In this document: positions 19,538 to 28,800 of the stretch, piece after piece
How positions within the stretch are numbered: position 1 is the first letter of the stretch
How the letters are laid out: every line of letters starts with the position of its first letter
NCBI GenBank assembly: GCA_964562455.1
Contig: CAZLTN010000010.1
Location: 1 to 64,000 of the forward strand
Source of the DNA: Ravibacter sp964562455
GTDB taxonomy: Bacteria; Bacteroidota; Bacteroidia; Cytophagales; Spirosomataceae
DNA: 64,000 nt
Direction of reading: 5' to 3'
Notes under the pieces: generated by a model
What the model was told of the DNA's origin: nothing
The model's database searches: none
Seen by the model: the letters and a program-made list of their open reading frames with translations, nothing else
Made by a program: the position numbers and the translations under genes

Positions 19538-20680
19538 CTAATTCAACTCACGTCCCTTCCAGAAATACGTACCTCTCTGCCCGGCAAGACCAAAAAACAA
19601 AACATAAAACGGGTAAATCACCTGTACGACAGGTATACACCAAAGGGTATGTTCTTTTTTCAGGAACCGCAAAACCGCGCCGATAAAAAGCCATTCCGGC
19701 AGGATTTTCAACGATATTATGGCGAATACGCTGTACCCTGACAGTACGCCCGATGCGTAGGAAAATCCTGTCGTAAGCACCGACAGGTTCGCAAGGAAAA
19801 TAAAAACAGCCAATACTTTCGGAGAAGCGCTGGTATAGTGCTTCCATTTGCTGGCCCATCGCCGACGCTGGCTTTTAAAACCGCTCCATGTTTGATGAGG
19901 GGTTGTCTGTACAACCGCCTCTTCCGATTTCAGGAACGCGATCTTACCCGGATATTGCTTCGCAATTTTTTGCAGCAGAAACTCATCATCACCCGATGCT
20001 ATGTGATCTATACCGTCAAATCCGCCGACCTCATAAAAAACGGCTTTTTGGTATGCAAAATTAGCGCCGTTGCACATATTGGGATAGCCCGCAGCGATAG
20101 CGCATGCCCCGCTGCCTACAAGACTGGAAAACTCGACAGTTTGTAAGTAATCCGTTATCCTGGCTTCGCTGGTAAAAGTAACGGGGCCGCTTACGCATTT
20201 GGCCCCTGTATTCTCAAAACATGAAATGATGACTGACAGCCAGTTCTCTCCTACCCGGCAATCGCCGTCGGTAGTTACAATGTATTTTCCTTTAGCACTT
20301 TGAATAGCCGTGCCGATTGCCCGCTTTTTGGGAGACGCTGCCCGGTCGCCATCTGATTCCAATAAGCAGAGGTTTATGTTACTGCGGGTTGCAAAATCCC
20401 TGACGAGGTCTGCCGTCCCATCGGTTGAAGCGTCGTCTACCAGCAAAACCTCGAACGAAGACCTGGTCAACGCCTGGCGATTAAGATCCTCAAGTAACAA
20501 CGGAAGAAATCCTGCTTCATTTCTTACCGGTATGATCACCGATATCAATACCTCGTCCCCTCGCCCGTCGCCGGCCTCGGAGCTAAAAACAGGCATACGC
20601 TTCCAGGTCCACCACAACCAAAGGGTAAACAACGCGTAGCTTCCCGTCAGAAGCCATAGGATATTTTCTAACCAGATCAT
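19538..20680 (-). CDS. Membrane-bound family 2 glycosyltransferase
   Basis: 380 residues. One N-terminal membrane segment, a GT-A domain (VIIPVRNEAGFLPLLLEDL, VDDASTDGT, TTDGDC as the DxD site, GDDEFLLQKIAK, and QRRRWASKW as the QxxRW motif), then about three C-terminal membrane helices. It transfers a sugar from a nucleotide or lipid donor to a lipid or polysaccharide acceptor. Its start overlaps the stop of the upstream flippase-like gene by 4 bp, so the two are translationally coupled. Confidence 0.88.
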   Translation of the reverse strand: MIWLENILWLLTGSYALFTLWLWWTWKRMPVFSSEAGDGRGDEVLISVIIPVRNEAGFLPLLLEDLNRQALTRSSFEVLLVDDASTDGTADLVRDFATRSNINLCLLESDGDRAASPKKRAIGTAIQSAKGKYIVTTDGDCRVGENWLSVIISCFENTGAKCVSGPVTFTSEARITDYLQTVEFSSLVGSGACAIAAGYPNMCNGANFAYQKAVFYEVGGFDGIDHIASGDDEFLLQKIAKQYPGKIAFLKSEEAVVQTTPHQTWSGFKSQRRRWASKWKHYTSASPKVLAVFIFLANLSVLTTGFSYASGVLSGYSVFAIISLKILPEWLFIGAVLRFLKKEHTLWCIPVVQVIYPFYVLFFGLAGQRGTYFWKGRELN

Positions 20681-21675
20681 ATGAATTTCCAGGAACGAAC
20701 CCAGATCAAAAACAATCCAAACAAAGCCGGGATCAGGATATTAGTCACCCAAATTAACAAGGTCACTGCGATAATTTCATCCGGCAGGATACCGAATTTT
20801 CCAAAAATGAGCACCGCAGAAACTCCCCGTAAACCTAGATCTCCAAGTAAATTAAGCGCCGGCATTACCGTCTTTATCATCAGGACCAGCGCCACACAGC
20901 TAACCAGCTCTATGAAAGAAAGTTCAAAGGCAAAAAGCAGCAGCCCTGCTACAAACTGGGCCATATAGGTGAGATACCGAAGCGCTCCGATGCCAAATGC
21001 CAGCAATAGCTCCCCATTACTATAGTCATTGATCACTTCCAGCGATGATCTCACTTTTCTCCAGAGACCATTTGACGGGATCCCGGCAAGAAGCGGCTTG
21101 CGAAAAATGAACATTAAAAAACCGGCTGCGACCACTATCCCGAGCAGCAATGTCAGCATTACCAGGGAAGCCCGGCCTGCACCCAACCTATCCCAGAGAA
21201 AAAAGAGGCTCAATAGTCCTGCAAAAATCGCCGCATAAAACTGGATCCCGCCTGAAATAAAGGCAGCTCCTATCGTCCTCGAACGGTGCGCGATATTTAA
21301 AGCCGCTACCCTACCCACAACGTCGCCTATCTGGGCCGGCAACGCCAGTCCCGACAACAAGCCGGAAAGCGTGCTGCAGACCGCATCAGTAAAGGATATC
21401 GTCTGAATTTTGTTCACCAATAATTGCCATTTTAAGCTTTCCAGCGCCCAATTGACGGGTACCAGCGCAAGCAGCCAGCATAACCATATCCCCTCTCCTT
21501 CCTTCAGGTGCGTAAGTGTAGCCAGCAAGACGTCACGCAGGCCCTGCTCCTGTTTTTTCAGCAAAACCCAAAGTAAAATCAGAAAAAAACCTGTCAAAAG
21601 CAGCTTCAGGGCGATTTTCCATGGAAATTGTGCAAGAAGCTCTTTCTCCGGTAAGAGTTTTCTAAATTGCGCCAT
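20677..21675 (-). CDS. Lysylphosphatidylglycerol-synthase-TM/UPF0104-type membrane protein
   Basis: 332 residues with about eight membrane helices. The pattern SGLLSGLALPAQIGDVVGRVAAL and the conserved GDLGLRGVSA loop are typical of the LPG-synthase transmembrane (flippase-like) family. Alone, without the catalytic MprF domain, such proteins are thought to move lipids or be accessory membrane proteins. It is coupled to the downstream glycosyltransferase, so a lipid-linked sugar is a plausible cargo. Its ATG (21675-21673) interlocks with the divergent ruvC ATG. Confidence 0.8.
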   Translation of the reverse strand: MAQFRKLLPEKELLAQFPWKIALKLLLTGFFLILLWVLLKKQEQGLRDVLLATLTHLKEGEGIWLCWLLALVPVNWALESLKWQLLVNKIQTISFTDAVCSTLSGLLSGLALPAQIGDVVGRVAALNIAHRSRTIGAAFISGGIQFYAAIFAGLLSLFFLWDRLGAGRASLVMLTLLLGIVVAAGFLMFIFRKPLLAGIPSNGLWRKVRSSLEVINDYSNGELLLAFGIGALRYLTYMAQFVAGLLLFAFELSFIELVSCVALVLMIKTVMPALNLLGDLGLRGVSAVLIFGKFGILPDEIIAVTLLIWVTNILIPALFGLFLIWVRSWKFI

Positions 21676-22255
21676 GAGTATTCAAAAAGGGCATCCTGAA
21701 AAAATCATCATGGGCGTCGATCCCGGCACTCAGGTGATGGGCTACGGCGTAATAGCTGTAAAAGGGCAGGAAATAACTTTGCTCCAATACGGTGTTATTA
21801 AGTTGAGCAAATATAGCACCCATCAGCTCAAACTAAAGAAAATATTCGAACGGGTCATCCAGTTGACGGAAGAATACATGCCCGACGAAATAGCTATAGA
21901 AGATGCATTTTACGGCAAAAACCCACAGTCTATGTTAAAGCTCGGGCGGGCGCAGGGCGTCACTATGGCCGCCGCCCTGTCACGGAATATCCCGATCGTA
22001 GAATACTCTCCGAAAAAAGTAAAACAATCAGTGACCGGGAACGGGAACGCAAGCAAGGAGCAGGTTGCGTTTATACTGGAAAAAATATTGAAACAAGAAC
22101 TCAACCAGGAATTTATGGATGCTACCGACGGAATTGCAATCGCCGTCTGTCATCATTTTCATGCCAATTCGCCTGCTGCGACAGCCACGAAAGGAAAGAT
22201 TAAAAAGGGGGGGTGGGCTGCTTTTGTGGAGGAAAACCCGGGGAGAATGAAGTGA
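21674..22255 (+). CDS. ruvC: Holliday-junction endonuclease RuvC
   Basis: 193 residues, normal for the family. The acidic catalytic residues are in GVDPGTQVMGYG (D16), AIEDAFYGKN and the C-terminal DATDGIAIAVCHH. It resolves Holliday junctions with RuvAB. I place the start at 21674 (MSIQKG); the longer open frame from 21410 is antisense to the flippase-like gene and is not family sequence. The start codon overlaps the divergent gene's start codon by two bases, so both promoters must lie in the opposite coding regions or the transcripts overlap. Confidence 0.95.
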   Translation: MSIQKGHPEKIIMGVDPGTQVMGYGVIAVKGQEITLLQYGVIKLSKYSTHQLKLKKIFERVIQLTEEYMPDEIAIEDAFYGKNPQSMLKLGRAQGVTMAAALSRNIPIVEYSPKKVKQSVTGNGNASKEQVAFILEKILKQELNQEFMDATDGIAIAVCHHFHANSPAATATKGKIKKGGWAAFVEENPGRMK

Positions 22256-22300
22256 TGCTGCTTCATCGCAACAGCAGCAGAGCCGGAATCACCCCAATAC

Positions 22301-22319
22301 AGCCGCAGGGCCTGCGGCT
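22301..22319. repeat. GC-rich hairpin after ruvC
   Basis: AGCCGCAGG and CCTGCGGCT form perfect 9-bp arms around one base. No T run follows, so it is more REP-like than a proper terminator. Confidence 0.5.
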
Positions 22320-22352
22320 TCATCATCTCAATTATTATATAATTTTACCCAT

Positions 22353-23243
22353 ATGATCCCGATTTCCTATACCCGAAAGCTCAAACTACCTGCATTACTC
22401 ATTTTTACATTCGCTTGCCTGCTTTCGGCTTCAAAGCCCAGGCCAATCGTGTGGACTGCGATCGGCGATTCGATCACTTACCTCAACGATCACCCCGAAC
22501 AGACAGGGAACCGCATCACCAAGGGATACCTGACCCTGATCTCGGAAAAATACCCGGCTATCACGTACATCAACAAAGGATATAACGGGTGGAGCGCCGT
22601 TCGGATCGCACAGCAAATAGACAACCTGGGCCTGGAGAAGTCCGACGTTTATACGATTTTCCTGGGTACAAACGACTGGTGGCAGGGCCAGCCCGTTGGT
22701 ACGTTCGATGACTACCTCAACAATACCGGCCCGAATACGATCAACGGGGCATTCAGGGTTATCCTCGACAAGCTGCGCAGTCTTAGCCCCAAAGCCCGTA
22801 TCATGCTGATCACACCCCTGCAGCGCGGCGATTTTGTGTATATCGCCAACATGAAAAACAATGCTTACGGCTCTTATCGCGATAAAAACGGCCAAAAGCT
22901 ATCGGAGGTAGCCGACCTTATCGCCAGGATCGGCCGGCGCGAAAAACTCCCTGTGGTAGATTTGTTTTACGGAAGCGGGATAACACCCGAAAATATGGTA
23001 CATTTCAAACGGCTTCGGGAACCGGGCGGGGAGAGCTACAGGAATTACTCCTACCCGGAATATACTTCGATAGCATTCGATCCCGAAAAAGATGAATACC
23101 CCTACCCTCCCGAGGCCGTCTTCATGACCTATGACGGTCTTCACCCTTCAGATGAAGGCTACAGGGTCATCGCCGATATGGTGCTGAAAAAATGGAAAGG
23201 AAGGAAGAAGCCGTCCTCCTCCCAACCTGTGTCAAAGCCCTGA
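22353..23243 (+). CDS. Secreted SGNH/GDSL-family hydrolase
   Basis: 296 residues with a hydrophobic export signal (residues about 12-30). Block I is AIGDSITY with the nucleophile Ser, block III is LGTNDWW, and block V is YDGLHPSDEGY with the catalytic Asp and His. It is an esterase or carbohydrate O-deacylase candidate in the periplasm or on the cell surface. It precedes the sugar-isomerase block on the same strand but is separated by a 267-bp AT-rich gap, so it is probably transcribed separately. Confidence 0.85.
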   Translation: MIPISYTRKLKLPALLIFTFACLLSASKPRPIVWTAIGDSITYLNDHPEQTGNRITKGYLTLISEKYPAITYINKGYNGWSAVRIAQQIDNLGLEKSDVYTIFLGTNDWWQGQPVGTFDDYLNNTGPNTINGAFRVILDKLRSLSPKARIMLITPLQRGDFVYIANMKNNAYGSYRDKNGQKLSEVADLIARIGRREKLPVVDLFYGSGITPENMVHFKRLREPGGESYRNYSYPEYTSIAFDPEKDEYPYPPEAVFMTYDGLHPSDEGYRVIADMVLKKWKGRKKPSSSQPVSKP

Positions 23244-23510
23244 AAAGGCCCGAGCAACAGGAATGTACAGGACAGTAAAAATCTAATAACTATGAATTTT
23301 TGAATAAAAAAATAGGGATTTTCCAAGTTTGTCAACTCAGTTAAATACAAGAAAACAACTATTCTATACTGTTGAATCTTTTTGTACTTTTCACATTTAA
23401 CATGCCGACTTGAATCCTTTTTATAGTGGTTTTTTATAGATATAAGCAAATAAAACAACTCTTCACAAAGATGGTTTTGTCCAATGTGCGAAGAGTTCCT
23501 CGATGACAAT
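23244..23510. other. AT-rich intergenic region, likely promoter of the sugar block
   Basis: No ORF. It is strikingly AT-rich from 23275 to 23460 relative to neighbours, and is a likely promoter/leader for the gene at 23511 and those behind it. No specific operator could be singled out. Confidence 0.35.
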
Positions 23511-24362
23511 ATGAATAAAATCGGTTTCAATGTGCTCGCCTGGACTGCCGGCGTCTCCGAAGATCTCAACCCGGTCTTTGAACGACTCAAAACCATAGGC
23601 TACGACGGAGTCGAGCTTTTTATAGGCCCTTATGACATCCCGACATTTCAAAAAACCGGGGATTTCCTCCGGCAGACAGGCCTTGAGGTGACATCTGTTT
23701 TTGTTTTGGGGAAAGACGAAAACCCGATAGACCCGTCTGCATCCGTCCGTGCAAGGGCTCTCGATGCCATTAAGGCCAAAATAGACCGGGCGCATGCACT
23801 TAATGCCCCGCTTATTGTAGGGCCGTTCCATTCGGCCCATACTGTTTTTGCCAATCACGCCCCGCAGGAAGACGAATACCGGCTTGCCGCTGAAGTGCTC
23901 CATAAGGCAGGCGAATATGCCGCCCAGGCCAATATCACGCTTTGCCCGGAAGCGCTCAACCGCTTTGAATGTTACCTGGTAAACACCATGGAACAGCTTC
24001 TAAAGCTTGTGCGCCTTACAGATCATCCCAATATAAAGGGAATGTTCGACACGCACCATGCCAACGTGGAAGAGAAGAGCTTCGCGGCGGCTATCGAAAC
24101 CATTTCACCCGTGCTCACCCATGTACATATCAGTGAGAATGACCGCGGAACACCGGGTGACGGGCACGTTAACTTCGATGAGGTCTTTGCCGCGCTGGCC
24201 CGTACCGGCTATGACGGGTGGCTTACCATCGAGGCTTTTTCCAGGAACGATCCCGACTTCGCCAACGCCATAGGAGTCTGGCGCGAATTCTCAAAACCAT
24301 GGGATATTGCCGAAAAAGGATACAGCTTTATCAAATCCAAGGTTGCAGAACATAATCTCTGA
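23511..24362 (+). CDS. Sugar phosphate isomerase/epimerase-like TIM barrel
   Basis: About 283 residues from MNKIGFNVLAW (the ATG at 23511 is preferred over 23484). Family features: ELFIGPYDIPTF, LCPEALNRFECYLVNT with a metal-ligand Glu, FDTHHANVEE with Asp and His, HVHISENDRGTPGDGHVNFDEV with a His, and the final LTIEAF Glu. The four metal ligands of the xylose-isomerase-like fold (PF01261) are therefore intact. The subfamily resembles ketose 3-epimerases. It heads a run of closely spaced catabolic genes. Confidence 0.85.
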   Translation: MNKIGFNVLAWTAGVSEDLNPVFERLKTIGYDGVELFIGPYDIPTFQKTGDFLRQTGLEVTSVFVLGKDENPIDPSASVRARALDAIKAKIDRAHALNAPLIVGPFHSAHTVFANHAPQEDEYRLAAEVLHKAGEYAAQANITLCPEALNRFECYLVNTMEQLLKLVRLTDHPNIKGMFDTHHANVEEKSFAAAIETISPVLTHVHISENDRGTPGDGHVNFDEVFAALARTGYDGWLTIEAFSRNDPDFANAIGVWREFSKPWDIAEKGYSFIKSKVAEHNL

Positions 24363-24405
24363 ACCGAACCTTAATCATTTATAGCAAAGCATTATTTATC
24401 TTCAA

Positions 24406-25212
24406 ATGAAAACCTCACTATTTGCCGGACAAAAAAGCCGGAACTTCATGTTCTCCGCCGCAGTGTTGCTGAGCCTTTCCTGTACGCAACGCCAGAATGC
24501 TGACGATCAGCCGCAATCCGGCGAAAACGAAAAAGCTAAATTTGTGCGCATTTTCGACGGGAAAACTCTTAAGGGCTGGGAAGGCGACACACGTTACTGG
24601 CGGGTTGAAAACGGTATCCTGACGGGTGAAATCACACCGGATAAGCCTCTTGAAAAAAACAGCTTCCTGATCTGGAAAGACGGACAACCGGCCGATTTTG
24701 AATTTAAAGCCAGCTTCAGAATTTCCGAATCCGGGAATTCCGGTGTCAACTACCGGAGCGAACGCGTGGAAGATGTACCTTTCGCTCTGAAAGGGTACCA
24801 GGCGGATATTGACGGAAAGAACAATTACACCGGCCAGAATTACGAAGAAAGAAAGCGTACCACGCTGGCTTATCGCGGAGAAATCGCTACCATCCGGACC
24901 CAGCCCAATGCATCGGACCCGGCTTCCCTGAAGAACAATGTCCAGAAAAACGCCTGGCAAAGCCGTGAAGTGACCAGCTCCCTGGGAGCGCCCGAAGAAT
25001 TGAAAGGAAAAATTCATTCAGGGGACTGGAACGAAATACGCATCGTCGCAAAAGGCAACAAGCTGCAGCACTATATCAATGGGACTTTAATGAGCGAAGT
25101 AAAAGACGATGATGCCGCAAACCGCAGCAACAAAGGACTCCTCGGCCTTCAGATTCATACAGGCCCTCCTATGAAAGTAGAGTACAAAGATATCTCTATC
25201 AGGCAGGATTAA
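24406..25212 (+). CDS. DUF1080 lipoprotein, 3-keto-disaccharide hydrolase family
   Basis: 268 residues. The lipoprotein signal ends LLSLSCTQ. The concanavalin-like DUF1080 domain fills the rest: FDGKTLKGWEGD near residue 50, SGNSGVNYRSE, GYQADIDGKNNYTGQNYEE, DWNEIRIVAKGNKLQHYINGTLM, and GLLGLQIHTGPPMKVEYKDI. Family members act on 3-keto-glycosides after oxidation by a Gfo/Idh/MocA enzyme. It is exported to the periplasm or outer membrane, so its substrate would be made outside the cytosol or by Tat-exported oxidoreductases. The genes before and after lie 43 and 33 bp away. Confidence 0.88.
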   Translation: MKTSLFAGQKSRNFMFSAAVLLSLSCTQRQNADDQPQSGENEKAKFVRIFDGKTLKGWEGDTRYWRVENGILTGEITPDKPLEKNSFLIWKDGQPADFEFKASFRISESGNSGVNYRSERVEDVPFALKGYQADIDGKNNYTGQNYEERKRTTLAYRGEIATIRTQPNASDPASLKNNVQKNAWQSREVTSSLGAPEELKGKIHSGDWNEIRIVAKGNKLQHYINGTLMSEVKDDDAANRSNKGLLGLQIHTGPPMKVEYKDISIRQD

Positions 25213-25245
25213 CCTAAAAATTACCGGATTCCCAGCATTCACATC

Positions 25246-26280
25246 ATGCCAAAACAGACCCTGACCAAACTTAACTGGAAAGATAAGATTTCAAATCGTC
25301 AACAGCTCGGAGGCATCGAGACTTCCATAATAGACAACGGCGCAGGTCGCGGTACCCGCATCGCCTGGATCAATACCGGTACAGGATTCCGTTACAAAGT
25401 CGTGATCGACAGGGGAATGGACATCGCAGATGCTTTCTATAACGAATACAATCTTGCGTGGATCAGCCACGTGGGCATTACAGCACCCCAGCCTTTCTCG
25501 GACAAAGGGATAGACTGGCTCAGGACCTTTACCGGTGGGCTGCTCACTACCTGCGGGCTGTCGCACGTTGGCGGTCCCGAATCGGACGAGCACGGTGAAA
25601 GAGGATTGCACGGCCATGTCAGTAACCTGCCTGCCGAACTCATTTCGGTCATACAACCCGACCCTGCCGCCGGTTTGCTCGACTTCAGCATAACCGGTAT
25701 TGTGCGTGAAACCAAGCCTTTCGGCCCGAGTCTGGAACTGACCAGAACCATTTCGGGCACGCTCGGAAAAGCATTTCTCAAAATCCATGACCGTGTGACG
25801 AACCGGGGAAATACTCCCGCTCCGCATATGCTCCTCTATCACTTCAATTTCGGCTGGCCGCTTCTCGACGAAGGTACACAGCTCAGATGGGAAGGCGACT
25901 GGTGCACCAGGCAAGGGGATAAAAACGGGATCCTGTTTAAAGAAGGAAATGACTTTAAAGTCTGCCCGCCGCCTCTCCAATCCCATCTCGGCAGTGGGGA
26001 AGAAGTGGCATTTATAGACGTGGAAGCGCAAAACGGAATAAGTGAGTGCGGGCTCTATAACCCGGGCCTGGATCTTGGCGTATCGCTCAGGTTCAATAAA
26101 TCGGAGCTACCCTGGCTTACCAACTGGCAGCACTGGGGGCGCAATGAATATGTAACCGGTCTCGAGCCCGGCACCCATCCGCCGATCGGACAGGCCAAAG
26201 CCAGGGAAAACGGATCCCTGATCAGGATCGCCCCCGGAGAAAGCAAAAGCTACGAAGTTATTCTTGAAGTCAACCCTTAA
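25246..26280 (+). CDS. DUF4432 aldose-1-epimerase-like protein
   Basis: 344 residues, cytosolic. DUF4432 features: VVIDRGMDIADAFY, ERGLHGHVSNLPAE, MLLYHFNFGWPLLDEG and GLEPGTHPPIGQAKARE, in the galactose-mutarotase-like fold. It probably handles the anomer or keto form of the sugar used by this block. The true reaction is not established for this family as far as I know. It is 33 bp downstream of the DUF1080 gene. Confidence 0.8.
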   Translation: MPKQTLTKLNWKDKISNRQQLGGIETSIIDNGAGRGTRIAWINTGTGFRYKVVIDRGMDIADAFYNEYNLAWISHVGITAPQPFSDKGIDWLRTFTGGLLTTCGLSHVGGPESDEHGERGLHGHVSNLPAELISVIQPDPAAGLLDFSITGIVRETKPFGPSLELTRTISGTLGKAFLKIHDRVTNRGNTPAPHMLLYHFNFGWPLLDEGTQLRWEGDWCTRQGDKNGILFKEGNDFKVCPPPLQSHLGSGEEVAFIDVEAQNGISECGLYNPGLDLGVSLRFNKSELPWLTNWQHWGRNEYVTGLEPGTHPPIGQAKARENGSLIRIAPGESKSYEVILEVNP

Positions 26281-26367
26281 GCGCTCCGGACGAAAGCATC
26301 ATAACAGAATACGAACATATTTTTTTAGTCAGCATCTTTTTGTAATTTATCAAGATTAATATTAACA

Positions 26368-27582
26368 ATGGCAGAGAAAAGTATTGCCGAAAGGGCATTG
26401 GAGCAAGGTAAAGGGGTGTTAAGGCTTACACCGACATGGGTACCCCGTTCTTTTTGTGTACCGGGAAGGAGAATCAAACTGCATCCTGACGATTATTATG
26501 TTTTAGGTGGGGAAAGAGGAGGTATTGACGAGCGTTGGCTGTCATCTACCACGCCTGCAAAAAACGGTCCGCTTACAGGTGAACATGAAGGTCTGAGCTT
26601 CGTGATCTATGAAGAAGACGGAGAACAGATCCTGTTTTTGCTGAAAGATGCCATAGACGAGCTGAAAGGCCAGATTATAGGAGACCGCCTCTGGAACGAG
26701 TATGAGAGCTGGCCGATGTATTCCAAGTTTTTCGACAATATGGGGCCGCTTCCCCATCATATACATCATAACGACGAGCATGCAGCCCTGATAGGCCAGA
26801 AAGGGAAGCCCGAAGCCTATTATTTTCCGCCGCAGCTCAACAATCACGGAGGCGACTTCCCCTACACGTTTTTCGGAATAGCTCCCGGAACTACCAAAGA
26901 GCAGATCCGCGAATGTCTTGTTAATTTCACAAAAGGAGACAATAAGATCACGAACTATTCGCAGGCTTTCAGACTTGAGCCGGGCACCGGATGGGACGTA
27001 CCTCCCGGGATGCTTCACGCCCCGGGCAGCATGTGTACTTACGAACCGCAGAAAGCGTCCGACGTATTTGCCATGTACCAGTCGCTTGTCAATGAAGCGA
27101 TTATCCCGGAAGAACTACTCTGGAACGGAACTCCCGAAGACCGTAAGGGAGACTACGATCAGCTTATGGAAGTGATAGACTGGGATCTTAACGTAGACCC
27201 CAATATCATTGAAAACAGGTTTATGGCGCCGAAGCCGGTAAGGCCCGTCGAAGAAACCGAGCCGGAAGGCTACATAGAAAAGTGGATTTGCTACCGCTCG
27301 GAGGCTTTCAGCGCAAAGGAACTTACCGTATTGCCCGGTAAGACCGTTACAATTAAAGACGGCGCGGCATATGGCCTCATCGTGATGCAGGGGCACGGGA
27401 AGTTCGGAGTATGGGACATCGAAACGCCCGCCCTCATCCGCTACGGTCAGCATACAAGTGATGAATTTTTCGTAACCGAGAAGGCTGCGCGGGAAGGAAT
27501 AACGATTTCCAATCCTTCGGCCAACGACCCTATCGTGATACTCAAGCACTTCGGGCCCAACAATCCCGATCTTGGTTTGTAA
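26368..27582 (+). CDS. Mannose-6-phosphate-isomerase-like cupin protein
   Basis: 404 residues with a type I PMI-like layout. The metal motif HHIHHNDEHAA sits near residue 130, with a further Glu (GKPEAYYF) and His (VPPGMLHAPG) downstream, and a second cupin half at the C-terminus (GAAYGLIVMQGHGKFGVWD). It is likely a metal-dependent aldose-ketose isomerase. It is not a standard ManA, because the family motifs around it differ. It sits in the middle of the catabolic block, 87 bp after DUF4432. Confidence 0.7.
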   Translation: MAEKSIAERALEQGKGVLRLTPTWVPRSFCVPGRRIKLHPDDYYVLGGERGGIDERWLSSTTPAKNGPLTGEHEGLSFVIYEEDGEQILFLLKDAIDELKGQIIGDRLWNEYESWPMYSKFFDNMGPLPHHIHHNDEHAALIGQKGKPEAYYFPPQLNNHGGDFPYTFFGIAPGTTKEQIRECLVNFTKGDNKITNYSQAFRLEPGTGWDVPPGMLHAPGSMCTYEPQKASDVFAMYQSLVNEAIIPEELLWNGTPEDRKGDYDQLMEVIDWDLNVDPNIIENRFMAPKPVRPVEETEPEGYIEKWICYRSEAFSAKELTVLPGKTVTIKDGAAYGLIVMQGHGKFGVWDIETPALIRYGQHTSDEFFVTEKAAREGITISNPSANDPIVILKHFGPNNPDLGL

Positions 27583-27652
27583 AAATTCTTTAACAGATTA
27601 GCGTGCCTAAATACAACTATTGAAGATGTTTAACTAATAAACTATCAAGATT

Positions 27653-28696
27653 ATGCCTGAAAATAATTTCCCAAAGCTGCACAATGCTACCTGGCCGGGA
27701 ATCGTAGGAAAAGGCTCTGACTCTGAGCCCATTATTCCTTTTGAAACACTTTTGGAGAAAACTGCTGCTGCCGAAGTCGACGGTGTAAAATTTGATGGTG
27801 TAGACATTGATTTGTTCGACGCCCATTTCAGCATCAACAGTTCTGACGACGACATCAAAAGGCTCGCCGACCAGGTTGCAGGTTACAACCTCAACATAGG
27901 TTCGCTGGTGGCTCCTATCTGGCCGCCGGAAGGAGGTTCGGCCGCCGGTTCTCCGGAGGAGCGTAAGCAATTCGTGGAGCAGGTAAGGAAAGCCGCCAGG
28001 ATTGGTCAGAAACTCCGTGACCTGGGAGTTCGCCCTTCGGGAGTCGTTCGTATCGATTCGGCTACCGGTGTAGAGGCATGGGTACAGAATCCCGTAGAAA
28101 GCACCAAGCTCATAGCGCAGACATTCCGCGAAGCTGCCGACGCCGCGGCAGAATTCGGCGAAAGCCTGGCGGCCGAAGGAGAAATATGCTGGGGCGGGAT
28201 GCATAGCTGGAAAACCATGCTGGATCTTCTCGAGCAGGTCGACCGGAAAAATGTAGGTTTCCAGGCCGATATGGCGCATTCATTTTTGTATCTCCTCGGT
28301 TACAACAGGCCTGAAGACCGGATTCTTCCGCAGGATTTTGAGTGGAATGACAAAGCTACGCTGGACGAAGGCTTCAAAAAGCTTACAGCCGCACTGCGCC
28401 CCTGGACGATAGACTTCCACGTTGCCCAGAACGACGGTACCGTTCACGGTACCGGGTCTCACGACAAAACAGGCAGGCACTGCCTGGCTACGGATCCTAA
28501 CGGCAAGCTCGATATCGTTCACCATGCCGGCTTCTGGCTTCGTGATGAAAATGGCGAGCTCACCAGGCGGTTCCGCCATATCTGCTGGGACGGCTGTATG
28601 TTCCCCAACGAAGTGATGTACAAACAGGAAACATGGAATAATATCCTGGCCGCGATGATCAAGGTACGGAAAGCACACGGCTGGTACGAGGCATAG
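27653..28696 (+). CDS. Sugar isomerase/epimerase-like TIM barrel, second copy
   Basis: 347 residues, a different subfamily from the one at 23511. N-terminal FPKLHNATWPGIVGKG, then FDGVDIDLFDAH, AAEGEICWGGMHSW with a metal-ligand Glu, GFQADMAHSFLYL with Asp and His, and HVAQNDGTVHGTGSHDKTGRH. The last metal position appears as ICWDGCMF. The protein is about 60 residues longer than simple epimerases. It is commonly found with PMI-like cupins and Gfo/Idh/MocA dehydrogenases, as here. The reaction is unknown. Confidence 0.78.
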   Translation: MPENNFPKLHNATWPGIVGKGSDSEPIIPFETLLEKTAAAEVDGVKFDGVDIDLFDAHFSINSSDDDIKRLADQVAGYNLNIGSLVAPIWPPEGGSAAGSPEERKQFVEQVRKAARIGQKLRDLGVRPSGVVRIDSATGVEAWVQNPVESTKLIAQTFREAADAAAEFGESLAAEGEICWGGMHSWKTMLDLLEQVDRKNVGFQADMAHSFLYLLGYNRPEDRILPQDFEWNDKATLDEGFKKLTAALRPWTIDFHVAQNDGTVHGTGSHDKTGRHCLATDPNGKLDIVHHAGFWLRDENGELTRRFRHICWDGCMFPNEVMYKQETWNNILAAMIKVRKAHGWYEA

Positions 28697-28770
28697 CTTC
28701 GGCTCCGCTCAGCTACCGGCTGCCTTCGGCACCGCTCAGCTACCGACCGGTGCCTGAGCGTAGTCGAAGG
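28697..28770. repeat. REP-like element, second copy
   Basis: Two near-identical 22-nt direct copies (28697-28718 and 28724-28745, differing at one base) are followed by an inverted copy, CCTGAGCGTAGTCGAAGG at 28753-28770. The last part matches the reverse complement of the element at 1073-1091. It sits between two genes of the same putative operon. Confidence 0.6.
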
Positions 28771-28800
28771 CCAAATCACAAACCCAAAAAATTAACCAAA

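Noticed and set aside
21410..21673. N-terminal extension of ruvC by 88 residues
   Set aside because: The extension is antisense to the flippase-like gene and lacks RuvC features. The MSIQKG start gives normal length.
22301..22319. Intrinsic terminator of ruvC
   Set aside because: The stem is perfect but no T run follows, so I list it only as a hairpin.
25291..26031. 246-residue minus-strand ORF inside the DUF4432 gene
   Set aside because: Antisense shadow with an unnatural composition. The plus-strand protein is a clear family member.
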